58,354 bases of DNA from Marinospirillum celere (GTDB lineage: Bacteria; Pseudomonadota; Gammaproteobacteria; Pseudomonadales; Halomonadaceae), in contig NZ_FOLH01000008.1 of the NCBI RefSeq assembly GCF_900112235.1, positions 1-58,354 of the forward strand, written 5' to 3'. The position numbers were made by a program, and so were the translations under genes. Each line of letters opens with the position of its first letter. Position 1 is the first letter of the stretch. Positions 47,388-56,794 of the stretch are shown in pieces. The notes beneath the pieces are model-generated. The model was not told the DNA's origin. It did no database searches and saw only the letters and a program-made list of their open reading frames with translations.

Positions 47388-49838
47388 ATGACTGCCCATT
47401 TCTATGCTGCTGAAACAGATCTTCTACATGTTGAACAGGAAGCACAGCGTTTGCGCGCCAGTGATCCTGAGTTTGCTGCCTGGGCTGAAGGCCATGGGGT
47501 GATAGTACATCAGCCGCTTACTCAAGTCAGAATTGCTGGGCTTTTGGATCAGCAGGAACAACAGGGTGAAGATAGACGGTTTCTTCTGCAAACCCTGAAA
47601 GCGGCTGACCGCCTGGCCAATGCAGCCATGTGGCTGGTTGTTCATGCCACCTACGCTAAAAAAGTTGATGTGGAGGGTCAGCCCTTAAAGCCTGGTGATT
47701 TCAAGGAAGACCCTCAGGGCCATACGGGTGGATCACTCAATATGGTGCCAGCCTATGTGGGTTATATGCTTTCTAATCTACTGGGAGGAACCACGCGAAG
47801 CTGGCTAATGGAACAGGGCCACTGTGTAGCAGCGATAGACAGTGTTAATTTACTCTTGGGTAACCAGAAAGAAGTGCATGCCAAGGCTTATCCTGAATGG
47901 AGTTCAGAAGTGCTCAGCCGTTTTGTGCAGGATTTCTATTCTTATGCGTTAACTGATGAGGGCAAGCCTGCCTCTCCTCTGGGTAGCCACATGAATGTAA
48001 ATACTGCTGGTGCGGTCAGTGAAGGCGGCTATCTGGGTTTTACTGCCCTGCAATATGTTCATGCCAGTGAGAAGGGAGAGCGTTTAGTGGCTTTCCTTTC
48101 TGATGGTGCCTTTGAAGAACAGCGTGGCAGTGACTGGTCGCCACTTTGGTGGCGTGCCGAAGATACCGGCTGGGTGGTCCCCATCATGATTGCCAATGGA
48201 CGCCGTATTGATCAGCGATCGACCCTAATGATGGAAGGGGGTGCCGACTGGTTTGCCGACCACCTTTATCATCATGGTTTTCAACCAGCAGTGATTGATG
48301 GCCGTGATCCTGCGGCTTTTGCCTGGGGCATTCTGATGGGCGAACAGTGGCTGGAGGATGAGGCCGCAGAAATAGCCGCTGGGCGTAGGCAGTATCCGGC
48401 CAGACTACCCTATGTCATTGCGGAAGCACCTAAAGGGTATGGTTTTCCCGGTGCTGGTACGAATCGCGCCCATGGCACGCCTTTGCCAGGAAACCCTGCA
48501 AAGGATGAAGAAGCGCGGCGTCTGTTTAATGAAGGTGCTTCCCGACTCTGGGTGGCTACTGATGAGTTGCATCAGGCCGTCAAAAGCTTTCAGCAGCATC
48601 AACTCCAAAGGCGTTGCCTGGAGCGTGACCACCCTTTGGCTAACCGTCGGGTTGAATCTCCCCAAATACCTCAATTATCAGAGCTGATGGTTCAAAAGGC
48701 AGAGCACTCACCCATGGCCGCTGTGGATGTTGCTTTTTGTGCGCTGATCAAAGCCAACCCCAAGCTAAGGGTTAGAGTCGGTAATCCTGATGAGATTTCC
48801 AGCAACAACATGAACCTGACTCTAGCTAAGCTAAAGCATCGGGTTCCCCAACCTGAATTATCTCAAGATGAAGCCTTGGATGGAGCTGTGATTACGGCTT
48901 TGAATGAAGAAGCCGTAGTCAGTGCTGCTTTGGCTAATAAGGGTGGCCTGAATTTGGCCGTTTCTTATGAGGCTTTTGCCGTGAAAATGCTGGGTGCTTT
49001 GCGCCAGGAAATTATTTTTTCACGCCATCAAATTGAAAAGGGTGAACGACCAGGCTGGTTGTCGGTGCCGGTGATTTCCAGTTCGCATCTTTGGGAAAAC
49101 GGCAAGAATGAGCAGTCTCACCAAGATCCGACACTGGCCGAAGCCCTGATGGGGGAAATGGCTGATGTTTCTCGCGTCCTCTTTCCAGCCGATGCTAATT
49201 CGGCAGCAGCTGCTTTGCTGGACGTTTATCGTTATACCGGACAAATTGCCAACCTGGTCATTCCCAAACGCAGCTTGCCGGTGCACCTGAGTGCTGAGCA
49301 AGCTCAGGAATTGGCAAAAAACGGCGCCTTATGGATGGCTGGCAAGGCTGATGCCCCTTTACAGCTGGTGGCTATAGGTGCCTATCAGCTCACTCAGGCT
49401 CTCTTGGCCTGGAGGCGTTTGGATGCGCGGGGTCAAAAGGCTTCTCTGGTGTACCTGCAGGAGCCGGGGCGTTTCCGTGTGCCCAGAGACAAGGAGGAAG
49501 CGGCCTGGCAGGCACCCACAGCGGTGCGCGAGCGTCTTTTTCCTTCAACAGTCAGCAAGCGGGTGTTCTTGTGTCACGGGCGGCCTGAAGTCTTTTTAGG
49601 GCACCTGCGCTCTCTGGATCTGGGTGCTGCACACACTCAAGCCTTAGGTTATATCAACCGCGGCGGCACCTTGGATGTTATGGGACTGTTGCTGGCTAAT
49701 CAGTGCAGTTGGGCACATGCTGTTCAGGCTTGTGCTGAGGTCACTGGGCAGGCTCTTGATACCTGGTTGGAAGCTAAAGAGATTCAAGCCTTGCAGGGGC
49801 AGGCTCCTTTGACTGAATTGCTGAATTTAGGGCGTTAA
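47388..49838 (+). CDS. Divergent phosphoketolase-family (TPP-dependent) protein
   Basis: 816 residues, AAGGAG before the ATG. Phosphoketolase hallmarks are recognisable: PQGHTGGSLNMVPAYVGYML (N-terminal TPP region), FLSDGAFEEQRGSDWSPLWW, PKGYGFPGAG with RAHGTPLPGNP, VGNPDEISSNNMN (cofactor-activating Glu), VSYEAFAVKMLGALRQEI, SSHLWENGKNEQSHQDP and HGRPEVFLGHL. Canonical phosphoketolases split xylulose-5-P or fructose-6-P to acetyl-P; the substrate loops here differ (HTGGS in place of HWGTTPG, and HGRPEVFLG in place of HGYPWLIH). I am aware that a related group is annotated as xylulose-5-phosphate 3-epimerase, so the reaction is uncertain. No acetate kinase or phosphotransacetylase adjoins. 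Confidence 0.75.
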   Translation: MTAHFYAAETDLLHVEQEAQRLRASDPEFAAWAEGHGVIVHQPLTQVRIAGLLDQQEQQGEDRRFLLQTLKAADRLANAAMWLVVHATYAKKVDVEGQPLKPGDFKEDPQGHTGGSLNMVPAYVGYMLSNLLGGTTRSWLMEQGHCVAAIDSVNLLLGNQKEVHAKAYPEWSSEVLSRFVQDFYSYALTDEGKPASPLGSHMNVNTAGAVSEGGYLGFTALQYVHASEKGERLVAFLSDGAFEEQRGSDWSPLWWRAEDTGWVVPIMIANGRRIDQRSTLMMEGGADWFADHLYHHGFQPAVIDGRDPAAFAWGILMGEQWLEDEAAEIAAGRRQYPARLPYVIAEAPKGYGFPGAGTNRAHGTPLPGNPAKDEEARRLFNEGASRLWVATDELHQAVKSFQQHQLQRRCLERDHPLANRRVESPQIPQLSELMVQKAEHSPMAAVDVAFCALIKANPKLRVRVGNPDEISSNNMNLTLAKLKHRVPQPELSQDEALDGAVITALNEEAVVSAALANKGGLNLAVSYEAFAVKMLGALRQEIIFSRHQIEKGERPGWLSVPVISSSHLWENGKNEQSHQDPTLAEALMGEMADVSRVLFPADANSAAAALLDVYRYTGQIANLVIPKRSLPVHLSAEQAQELAKNGALWMAGKADAPLQLVAIGAYQLTQALLAWRRLDARGQKASLVYLQEPGRFRVPRDKEEAAWQAPTAVRERLFPSTVSKRVFLCHGRPEVFLGHLRSLDLGAAHTQALGYINRGGTLDVMGLLLANQCSWAHAVQACAEVTGQALDTWLEAKEIQALQGQAPLTELLNLGR

Positions 49839-49909
49839 GGTTTTTTTAATGGGATGCTTGGTAGAATTCAAGTATCTTGATTTTTACTATCCAGAGGCGA
49901 GTACTTGTT

Positions 49910-50611
49910 ATGGCTGATGCTGCCAATCCGCGTTTGAATCTGGTGACGACACCTTTTCGTCTTAAAGGCACTTCTTTGCCTGCCACCTTGATGCAGCCCA
50001 ATACAGACCGCCTACATCTTTTGGAAACAGAGCTAAAGCAACGGCTTGCAAAGGGTAATAGCCTGCTGAAGGCTGCCCCTTTGGTTGTTGAATTAAAGGA
50101 TTTAGAAAGCTTCAACCTTCGGGGATTTCAAAAACTCTGCACTGATTTAGGCATTCAGCTGGTAGCCATCAGAAGTGCCGACTCGGCTTTTCAGTCTGAA
50201 GCCAAGTCTCTGGGTCTAATGGCTTTGAATACTCAGGAGCGTCCTTTGGTGGCAGCCAATCAGGAAGAGCTGGGTGCAAGCAAAGTTTATGAGGGTTCGG
50301 TGCGCAGTGGTCAGCAGCTTGTTCATGAAAAAGGCGATCTAATCGTTTTGGGCAGTGTCAATCCAGGAGGTGAAGTGCTTGCCAGTGGGCAGATACATGT
50401 TTATGGCGCCTTGCGGGGGCGTGCTTTGGCGGGTATTCATGGGGATGTTCAAGCAAGAATTTTTACCCTGGGTTTGAAAGCGGAATTGGTGGCCATTGCA
50501 GGCCACTATCAAACCAGTCTTGATTCAAAAGCAATACAGACAGGTGAAGCTGTCTGTATTGCGCTGCAGGATGAAAAACTGGTGATATCCAAGTTAAGCG
50601 GCATGAGTTAA
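49910..50611 (+). CDS. minC: Septum site-determining protein MinC
   Basis: Inhibitor of FtsZ polymerisation, positioned by MinD. 233 residues from the ATG at 49910; a TTG 33 bases upstream is in frame but lacks a site. N-terminal FtsZ-binding domain ([20 protein letters not shown]) and C-terminal beta-helix ([56 protein letters not shown]). First gene of minCDE. Confidence 0.95.
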   Translation: MADAANPRLNLVTTPFRLKGTSLPATLMQPNTDRLHLLETELKQRLAKGNSLLKAAPLVVELKDLESFNLRGFQKLCTDLGIQLVAIRSADSAFQSEAKSLGLMALNTQERPLVAANQEELGASKVYEGSVRSGQQLVHEKGDLIVLGSVNPGGEVLASGQIHVYGALRGRALAGIHGDVQARIFTLGLKAELVAIAGHYQTSLDSKAIQTGEAVCIALQDEKLVISKLSGMS

Positions 50612-50638
50612 ACAGCAAGGAAAAGGAAGGGGAAGGTT

Positions 50639-51451
50639 TTGGCAAAAGTTATCGTGGTGACATCAGGCAAGGGAGGTGTGGGTAAAACGACCAGCTGCGC
50701 CTCCCTGGGAACCGGGCTAGCTCTGAGAGGCCACAAAACGGTGATGATCGATTTTGATGTGGGCCTGCGCAATCTGGATCTGGTGATGGGGTGTGAGCGC
50801 CGGGTTGTTTATGATCTGGTCAATGTGATCCAGGGAGAAGCCAGCCTGCACCAAGCATTAATTCGTGACAAGAGAGCAGATGACCTCTTCATGCTGCCTG
50901 CCTCCCAAACACGCGATAAAGATGCACTAACACTGGAAGGTGTTGAGCAGGTGATTGATGCGCTCAGCCTTGATTTTGACTATATTCTTTGTGACTCTCC
51001 TGCAGGAATTGAGCGGGGTGCCCAGCTAGCGATGTATTTCGCTGATGAAGCGGTTTTGGTGACCAACCCCGAGGTTTCTTCGGTTAGGGATACCGACCGC
51101 ATTATCGGGCTTTTGCAGGCTAAAACCCGGGCTGCTCAAAATGGCGGAAAAATTCATGAGCACCTGCTGCTGACCCGCTATAACAGTCAACGCGTTGCTG
51201 AGGGAGAAATGCTGTCTTTGGATGATGTGCAGGAAATTCTGGCCGTTCCTTTAATCGGTTTGATTCCTGAATCCGAGGCGGTGCTGAAAGCGTCGAATAA
51301 AGGTATTCCCGTTATCCATGAAGAGGGTACAGATGCGGCTATCGCTTACCAGGATGCAGTGAGCCGCTTGCTTGGTGAAACCCTTCCCCTGCGTTTTGCC
51401 GAGCCACAAAAATCTGGTTTTTTCAGTCGAGTGTTCGGAGGCCGTAAATGA
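50639..51451 (+). CDS. minD: Septum site-determining ATPase MinD
   Basis: Membrane-associated ParA-type ATPase that recruits MinC and oscillates with MinE. 270 residues; starts with TTG behind GGAAGGGGAAGG, matching the position of the E. coli start. Deviant Walker A GKGGVGKTT, switch I DFDVGLRNLD, Walker B-type DYILCDSPAGIERG. The C-terminal KSGFFSRVFGGRK is the amphipathic membrane-targeting helix. Confidence 0.97.
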   Translation: MAKVIVVTSGKGGVGKTTSCASLGTGLALRGHKTVMIDFDVGLRNLDLVMGCERRVVYDLVNVIQGEASLHQALIRDKRADDLFMLPASQTRDKDALTLEGVEQVIDALSLDFDYILCDSPAGIERGAQLAMYFADEAVLVTNPEVSSVRDTDRIIGLLQAKTRAAQNGGKIHEHLLLTRYNSQRVAEGEMLSLDDVQEILAVPLIGLIPESEAVLKASNKGIPVIHEEGTDAAIAYQDAVSRLLGETLPLRFAEPQKSGFFSRVFGGRK

Positions 51452-51711
51452 GGTTTAAAGAACTCTTTCAACGCAATGAAGAGACTTCGGCTTCTGCTGC
51501 CAAGGAGAGGCTAAAAATCATTCTTTCTCATGAGCGAACCCTGAGAGGTCAGCCCGAGTTTCTGCCACGTTTGCAGCAGGATATTCTGGATGTGGTGAAA
51601 CGCTATGTGGCTGTTTCCAATGATCAGGTTCGAGTGCAGATGCAAGAAAGCGACAGGCTTTCAATTCTTGAAATTAATGTTACTTTCCCAGAAAAGCACC
51701 TATCCAGTTAA
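51448..51711 (+). CDS. minE: Cell division topological specificity factor MinE
   Basis: 87 residues; overlaps the minD stop by 4 bases (ATGA). MRFKELFQR is the membrane-binding N-terminus and SAAKERLKIILSHER the MinD-stimulating segment, followed by the dimerisation domain (LQQDILDVVKRYV, LEINVTFPE). Confidence 0.97.
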   Translation: MRFKELFQRNEETSASAAKERLKIILSHERTLRGQPEFLPRLQQDILDVVKRYVAVSNDQVRVQMQESDRLSILEINVTFPEKHLSS

Positions 51712-51732
51712 TCCAATTAATCAGGCGATTTA

Positions 51733-53199
51733 ATGAGTTCAGCAGTCCAGGACACTACCTTTTTATGGCATGACTATGAAACCTTTGGAGCGGACCCCCG
51801 CCGAGACCGCCCCTGCCAATTTGCTGCAATAAGAACGGATGCTGAGTTCAATGAAATTGGTGAGCCGCAAATGTTTTTCAGCCAGCCAGCTGATGACTAT
51901 TTGCCTCACCCTCAAGCAGTCTTGATAACCGGCATCACGCCTCAGCAGGCTTACCGCGAAGGCTTGCCGGAAACTGAATTTGCGCAGCGTATCCAAGAAC
52001 TGATGTCAGTGCCCAATACCTGTGTCCTGGGCTATAACTCCATCCGTTTTGATGATGAGGTGAGTCGCCACCTTTTTTACCGTAATTTTATTGACCCCTA
52101 TGCGCGGGAATGGCAACACGGAAACTCGCGCTGGGATTTGATTGATGTGGTTAGAGCAACTTACGCACTTCGCCCTGAAGGGATCAACTGGCCTCTAAAG
52201 GAAGATGGATCACCCAGTTTTCGTTTGGAAGATTTAACCGCCGCCAATGGTATTCATCATGGTGCCGCAGCTCACGATGCTTTGGCGGATGTTCGTGCAA
52301 CCATTGCTTTGGCTCGTTTGCTCAAAGAAAAGCAACCCCGCCTTTTTGAGCATTTGCTTAGTTTGCGCGGTAAACACCAGGTGGCGCCACTGCTGCAAGT
52401 GCATAACCCCAAACCTTTGTTGCATATTTCCAGTCGCTACCCGGCAAGCCGCGGCTGTGCAGCTATTGTTTTGCCTTTGGCCCAGCACCCATCCAACCCC
52501 AACGGGGTGATTGTTTATGATCTTGCTGCAGATCCTCGGCCGCTATTTGAGTTGAGTGCAGAGGCGATTCAGCAAAGGGTTTTCACCTCAACGGAAGAGT
52601 TGCAGGCGCAGGGTTTGGAAAGGCTGCCACTTAAAGTGGTGCATATTAACCGTTGTCCGATTCTACTACCCGCCAAAGCAATGGAGCCCCATCTGGCTGA
52701 GCGCCTGGGGCTGGATTTGCGTGAAAATGAAAACCACTGGCAGCAGCTGGTGGCCAGTGATCTGAGTCAGAAGGTGCAGCAGGTTTTTGCTTCAGGTCCA
52801 GGTACTCAGGAGATGCAGGACCCTGATTTGATGCTCTATTCGGGGGCCTTCTTCTCATCACGGGATAAGCAGGCTTTTACAAGCATTCATCAGGCTCACC
52901 CGGAGGAGTTGGCGGAGTTGGATTTGGCTTTTGAAGATTCGCGTCTTGAAGAAATGCTATTTCGCTACCGTGCGCGTAATTGGCCTGAAACCCTGACTTC
53001 TACAGAACGTGAGCGTTGGGATGAATTTCGTTGGCAAAAGATGAATTCAGCCCAGCTTTCCAGTTTGACCCTGCAGGGTTTACAAGCGGAGCTGGTTCGT
53101 CTGAGCCAGCAGCCCCTGGAAGAAGAACAGTTGTTTCTTCTTCAGGAGCTACAGCTCTATGTTGAATCCATCTTGCCGCTACAGTTTATGGATTATTAG
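51733..53199 (+). CDS. sbcB: Exodeoxyribonuclease I
   Basis: 3'-5' single-strand DNA exonuclease of recombination and mismatch repair. 488 residues, close to the E. coli length. DEDD-type active site: WHDYETFGADPRRDRPCQFA at the N-terminus, LGYNSIRFDDEVSRHLFYRN, and AAHDALADVRATIALARLL. The C-terminal ExoI region (WDEFRWQKMNS) is also present. It follows minE by 21 bases and may be cotranscribed. Its last 14 bases overlap the convergent protease gene. Confidence 0.96.
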   Translation: MSSAVQDTTFLWHDYETFGADPRRDRPCQFAAIRTDAEFNEIGEPQMFFSQPADDYLPHPQAVLITGITPQQAYREGLPETEFAQRIQELMSVPNTCVLGYNSIRFDDEVSRHLFYRNFIDPYAREWQHGNSRWDLIDVVRATYALRPEGINWPLKEDGSPSFRLEDLTAANGIHHGAAAHDALADVRATIALARLLKEKQPRLFEHLLSLRGKHQVAPLLQVHNPKPLLHISSRYPASRGCAAIVLPLAQHPSNPNGVIVYDLAADPRPLFELSAEAIQQRVFTSTEELQAQGLERLPLKVVHINRCPILLPAKAMEPHLAERLGLDLRENENHWQQLVASDLSQKVQQVFASGPGTQEMQDPDLMLYSGAFFSSRDKQAFTSIHQAHPEELAELDLAFEDSRLEEMLFRYRARNWPETLTSTERERWDEFRWQKMNSAQLSSLTLQGLQAELVRLSQQPLEEEQLFLLQELQLYVESILPLQFMDY

Positions 53200-56056
53200 T
53201 TTCCAAAATCCTGACGGGCCAGCTGTCTGGATCGGCTTCCTGTCCTGGCAGGAGGCGCCCTCTTCTTTCTGGAGAGCTGCCTACCAAGTAGGCAGCACGT
53301 GAGAAGTTCATCAACTGGGTATAGAAAGTGGTCAAGGCTTCACGGTCGATGCTGGCTACTTCTTTTGCGACTCTATCCTTGTAGTCGAACTGGTAACGCC
53401 CGTTACCGATTTCCTGCCAAAAACCATCCGCACGCTGGCTCAAGCGCTTATCACTCTCTGTCAGGCGGTTGATCAGGCTTTGACGGTGCTCTTCAAAGTC
53501 TTGCTTGTCCAGTTTTTCCAAACGTTGCAAGTCACTGCGTAGAAAGGCTTCTATGGCTTCGGCCAGCTCATCGGGCTCTGTATCCGGTGACTGGATGAAG
53601 TAGAAAAGCCCCGGTTGATCAATCAGGGGTAAAAAGTTGCTAAATACTGCGTAACCCAGTTGCTGGCGCGTTCTGAGTTCATGGAAGAAGGCAGAGGATT
53701 GCAGTTGAGCAATCAGCCTGAGGTAAGCCTCTTCTTTGGGGTCACCGCTTTTACCCTGGAAGTAAAAGAGTAGAGCGCGGTCATTGTGTTCCAGGTTGAG
53801 TTTTTTACTCCACTGTCCGGGTGGCAGCTGTTTGATGCCCAGACGTTCTACGTCTTCTGGAGTCAGGCCGGGCTGGAGTCTTTGCTGCAACTTGTCGGCG
53901 AGCCGTTCCACCGCTGCCGGTGTGTGATTGCCCCAGCTGAGTAGTTGAACATAGAGCTGATTGGGAAAGGTTTCCACAAAATCAGCAAGGTCTTCAGCCT
54001 TTAATTTGGGCAGAGCTTTCAACTGTTCTTCAGGAGTCCAGGAAGGGCTCAAGCTATCGTTAAAGGTCTGCCGGATGAGCTGCTGGGGAAGTCGATCACG
54101 ACGCTGGTTGATCAGGGCTTCTTCTTGGCGTAGTTGAAGACGCTGGAAGTGTTCTTCATCCACACTGGCTGTTAACAGGGTTTCGAGCAGCATTTCCAGT
54201 AAGCGTTCTTGCTCTGAGTTATAGCCACCGAGGCTAAGGGTTAGGCCCCGTGAATGAGCATGGATGTCATAGTTCAAGCCAGCAAGCCGGGCAGGATAGC
54301 CGGGTGCATTCAGCTCATCTTGTAACCAGCGTGCAGTCAGTTGAGCCAGTAGGCGCTCACGCAAACTAGAGGTAACGCGTGGATTCTGAAGGCTGATATA
54401 GAGTTGGGCTCTGGGTGCTTCAAAGCTGGTGTCCAAACCCTGCCAAACTTCCATGCCGGTGGTTTCTTTGATTCGTTGAGGCTGCAGCTGCTGTTCGCCG
54501 TCATTCAAAGTCAGGTTGCTGGGAATAAAGGGGTTAGGCCCCGGCAGGCGAAGCTCAAGAAACTCGGGTGGAGCAACTAAGCGTGCCCGGTTTTCGCTTA
54601 AGGGTTGCTGTAGACGATACTCGGCGGGGAGCCAAGGAGCTACTGAGTCTGTTTCAACGTCAGGACTGATATGGAGGGTCAGGCGGTTGTCAGGCTTCAG
54701 TTGGTTGAGATAGTCACGAATCAACTCGGCATCAAAGGTATCCCAGGCAGAATGAACTCGGAGGAGGTCTTCGATTGGATAAAGAGGCATTTGCATGGCC
54801 AAGTGAGTGGCCAGGTTGCTCGGGTCACTTCTTTCCTGGTAACGAAAGCTGTTGGCCGCTATCTTTGCTTTTTCCTGAAAGCGCCATTCTTCAATACCTT
54901 CTTCACGAATCAGGTTGAGCCAGGCAAAGACCGCAGCTTCAATTTCCTTTAGGTGCTCTTCGCCCGTGGGCGTTAATTGTAGGTTGATACTGAAGAGGGC
55001 TTCCTGACCAGTGCGCATTTGGCTGCCAGCCGATAGTTCAGTAACCCAGCCCTTCTGCTTGAGTGCGTCCAAAAGACTGCCTTGACCTTCATGGCCTATA
55101 AGGTGGGCTAAGTAGGTGTCAGGTTTCTTTTTGAAATCAGCTGTAGAGTCCGCAATTGGAAATAAAAGCTGAAGCTGTCGGGTTTGGCGTAGAGGTTTGA
55201 TTTCCAACAGGGCAGGCAGATCTTCGGATCTGACTAACTCTGGCCACTTGGGATCAGGCTCACTGGTCTTGGTTTCCAGGTCCAGAAAGTGCTTTTCAGT
55301 GAGGGCTTCCAGCTCGTTCAGGTCCTGAGGGCCGATGATGACCAGTGTCATGCGATCAGGGTGATAGTAGTTTTCATGGTAAGCCAGCATGGCTTGACGC
55401 AAAGCAGGGTCTTCTATATCCAAGGAGTCTCGATTACCCGCACTAAACCGAGAGGACGGATGCTCTGGATTCAATGCCTGACGAAGGGCTGCCAGTCTCA
55501 GTCTGCCATCGTCTTGCAGGGTGGCGCTCCATTCGGAGTGAACAGCATTGATTTCTCGTTCCAGGTAATCGTCGGAAAGAAGGGGGTCAACAAAAAAACG
55601 GGAAAAGCGGCTGAGGGCACCGTCCAGGTGTTCGGGACGGATATCAAAAAAATAGTTGGTGTCCCTGGGAGCGGTAAAGGCATTGTAACTGCCGCCATGT
55701 TGGCGGATATAGTTCTGGTAGGCATCGGATTCAGGATAGGTGGCGGTTCCCAGAAAAAGCATATGTTCTAAAAAATGTGCCAAGCCAGGCCATTCATCCG
55801 GGTCCTGCAGGCTACCAGCGGCGACATTCATGGAGGCTGCGGCCTTCTCGGCATCAGCATCGCTGATCAGGAGAACCCTAAGTCCATTGTTGAGCTCCAG
55901 GCTTCGGTATTCGCGAGTGTCCAGTGGACTTGTAATGGGTGTAGGTAGAGAAGTCATGGGTTCCTGACGAGTTAATGAGCTGCAGGCTGCTAGGCTGATC
56001 AGGGTGGCAGCAAGGATTAGAGCTGAGCAGTAGAATCTAGTTGTGGTTACAGACAT
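53186..56056 (-). CDS. ptrA: M16 family zinc protease, pitrilysin/protease III-like lipoprotein
   Basis: 956 residues. Inverted zinc motif HFLEH (His94, Glu97, His98) with ALSRFSRFFVDPLL and the downstream Glu in LEREINAVHSEW. A repeat of the M16 fold and a substrate-binding motif HELRTRQQLGYAVFSN in the C-terminal half are as in insulinase-type enzymes. The N-terminus is a lipoprotein signal (LISLAAC, Cys25, then Ser-Ser), so the mature protein should be anchored to the outer membrane facing the periplasm. E. coli protease III is soluble periplasmic, so the anchor is a difference. Its 3' end overlaps sbcB. Confidence 0.9.
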   Translation of the reverse strand: MSVTTTRFYCSALILAATLISLAACSSLTRQEPMTSLPTPITSPLDTREYRSLELNNGLRVLLISDADAEKAAASMNVAAGSLQDPDEWPGLAHFLEHMLFLGTATYPESDAYQNYIRQHGGSYNAFTAPRDTNYFFDIRPEHLDGALSRFSRFFVDPLLSDDYLEREINAVHSEWSATLQDDGRLRLAALRQALNPEHPSSRFSAGNRDSLDIEDPALRQAMLAYHENYYHPDRMTLVIIGPQDLNELEALTEKHFLDLETKTSEPDPKWPELVRSEDLPALLEIKPLRQTRQLQLLFPIADSTADFKKKPDTYLAHLIGHEGQGSLLDALKQKGWVTELSAGSQMRTGQEALFSINLQLTPTGEEHLKEIEAAVFAWLNLIREEGIEEWRFQEKAKIAANSFRYQERSDPSNLATHLAMQMPLYPIEDLLRVHSAWDTFDAELIRDYLNQLKPDNRLTLHISPDVETDSVAPWLPAEYRLQQPLSENRARLVAPPEFLELRLPGPNPFIPSNLTLNDGEQQLQPQRIKETTGMEVWQGLDTSFEAPRAQLYISLQNPRVTSSLRERLLAQLTARWLQDELNAPGYPARLAGLNYDIHAHSRGLTLSLGGYNSEQERLLEMLLETLLTASVDEEHFQRLQLRQEEALINQRRDRLPQQLIRQTFNDSLSPSWTPEEQLKALPKLKAEDLADFVETFPNQLYVQLLSWGNHTPAAVERLADKLQQRLQPGLTPEDVERLGIKQLPPGQWSKKLNLEHNDRALLFYFQGKSGDPKEEAYLRLIAQLQSSAFFHELRTRQQLGYAVFSNFLPLIDQPGLFYFIQSPDTEPDELAEAIEAFLRSDLQRLEKLDKQDFEEHRQSLINRLTESDKRLSQRADGFWQEIGNGRYQFDYKDRVAKEVASIDREALTTFYTQLMNFSRAAYLVGSSPERRGRLLPGQEADPDSWPVRILETNNP

Positions 56057-56121
56057 GACAAGAGTTCCTGATCTAAAGTTAACAGGTTAACTGGCAATGA
56101 TCAGCAGGGAAAGTTCCCTGC

Positions 56122-56793
56122 TCACTTGGGTTTACGCCTATCTGCTATGGGGGATGCTACCTGGGAGCTTTGATTGTCTGGGTTGTTGACCAGATCGCTA
56201 ACGGGGTAGAACTCAAAGCCCTGTTCGCAGGGCTCTAAAAGGGCTTGGCAGTCAGCACTGGGAGTGGCTTTATTAAGCCAAACTTGCAGTTGAGCAGAAT
56301 CGATGGTCAGTGGTGTTCTTGGTGAGAGCTGTCCCAGCCAGCGGGTAGCCGGGGTGCTGATTAATCCAAAGGAATCATAGCTGCGCCCAGGTGCGACTGG
56401 ATAGCGAGTCCAGAGTCCGGCAAGAAAAAATGGGCGATTGTGCTCTTTTCTGATCGCAAAAGCTTGTTTGCGACGTTTCATTTGTAGCCAAAGGTAATAG
56501 CCAGTGACTGGAATCACGCAGCGCCGACTTTCCCAGCTTTCTTTAAACATAGGGCTGGTTAATAGTTTCTCACTGCGCAGGATATAGGGTGCCTGGTCGA
56601 GCTGTTTCATCCAGGGCGGTGTGAAACTCCAAAAAGCCTGGTCCAGTGTTAGCTGTTGCTCAGGCTGCCTGAGTATCGAGAGTGGGCGACAAGGGGCAAG
56701 GTTAAAGCCGGTTATCAGCTCGGACATCTGGATGACCGGCTGTCCCGTTTCCAACTCCAGGTTGCACGGCGTTACGATGAGTCTTCCGCTCAT
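56122..56793 (-). CDS. SRAP/YedK-fold protein lacking catalytic residues
   Basis: 223 residues, following the diguanylate cyclase stop by one base. The fold signature of SOS-response-associated peptidases is clear: MSGRLIVTP for the usual MCGRF, FNLAPCRPLSIL for YNVAP, FWSFTPPWM, ESRRCVIPVTGYYLW, and a C-terminal FEFYPVSDLVNN. In this family Cys2 forms a covalent link to abasic DNA, helped by an Asn, a Glu and a His. Here Cys2 is Ser, the Asn is lost (ILRSE for INAR-E), the Glu is Leu101 (GYYLW for GWFEW), and the His is Ser157 (LSPRTP for IHDRRP). It should not crosslink abasic DNA; a DNA-binding or regulatory role is possible. Confidence 0.85.
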   Translation of the reverse strand: MSGRLIVTPCNLELETGQPVIQMSELITGFNLAPCRPLSILRQPEQQLTLDQAFWSFTPPWMKQLDQAPYILRSEKLLTSPMFKESWESRRCVIPVTGYYLWLQMKRRKQAFAIRKEHNRPFFLAGLWTRYPVAPGRSYDSFGLISTPATRWLGQLSPRTPLTIDSAQLQVWLNKATPSADCQALLEPCEQGFEFYPVSDLVNNPDNQSSQVASPIADRRKPK

Positions 56794-56794
56794 G

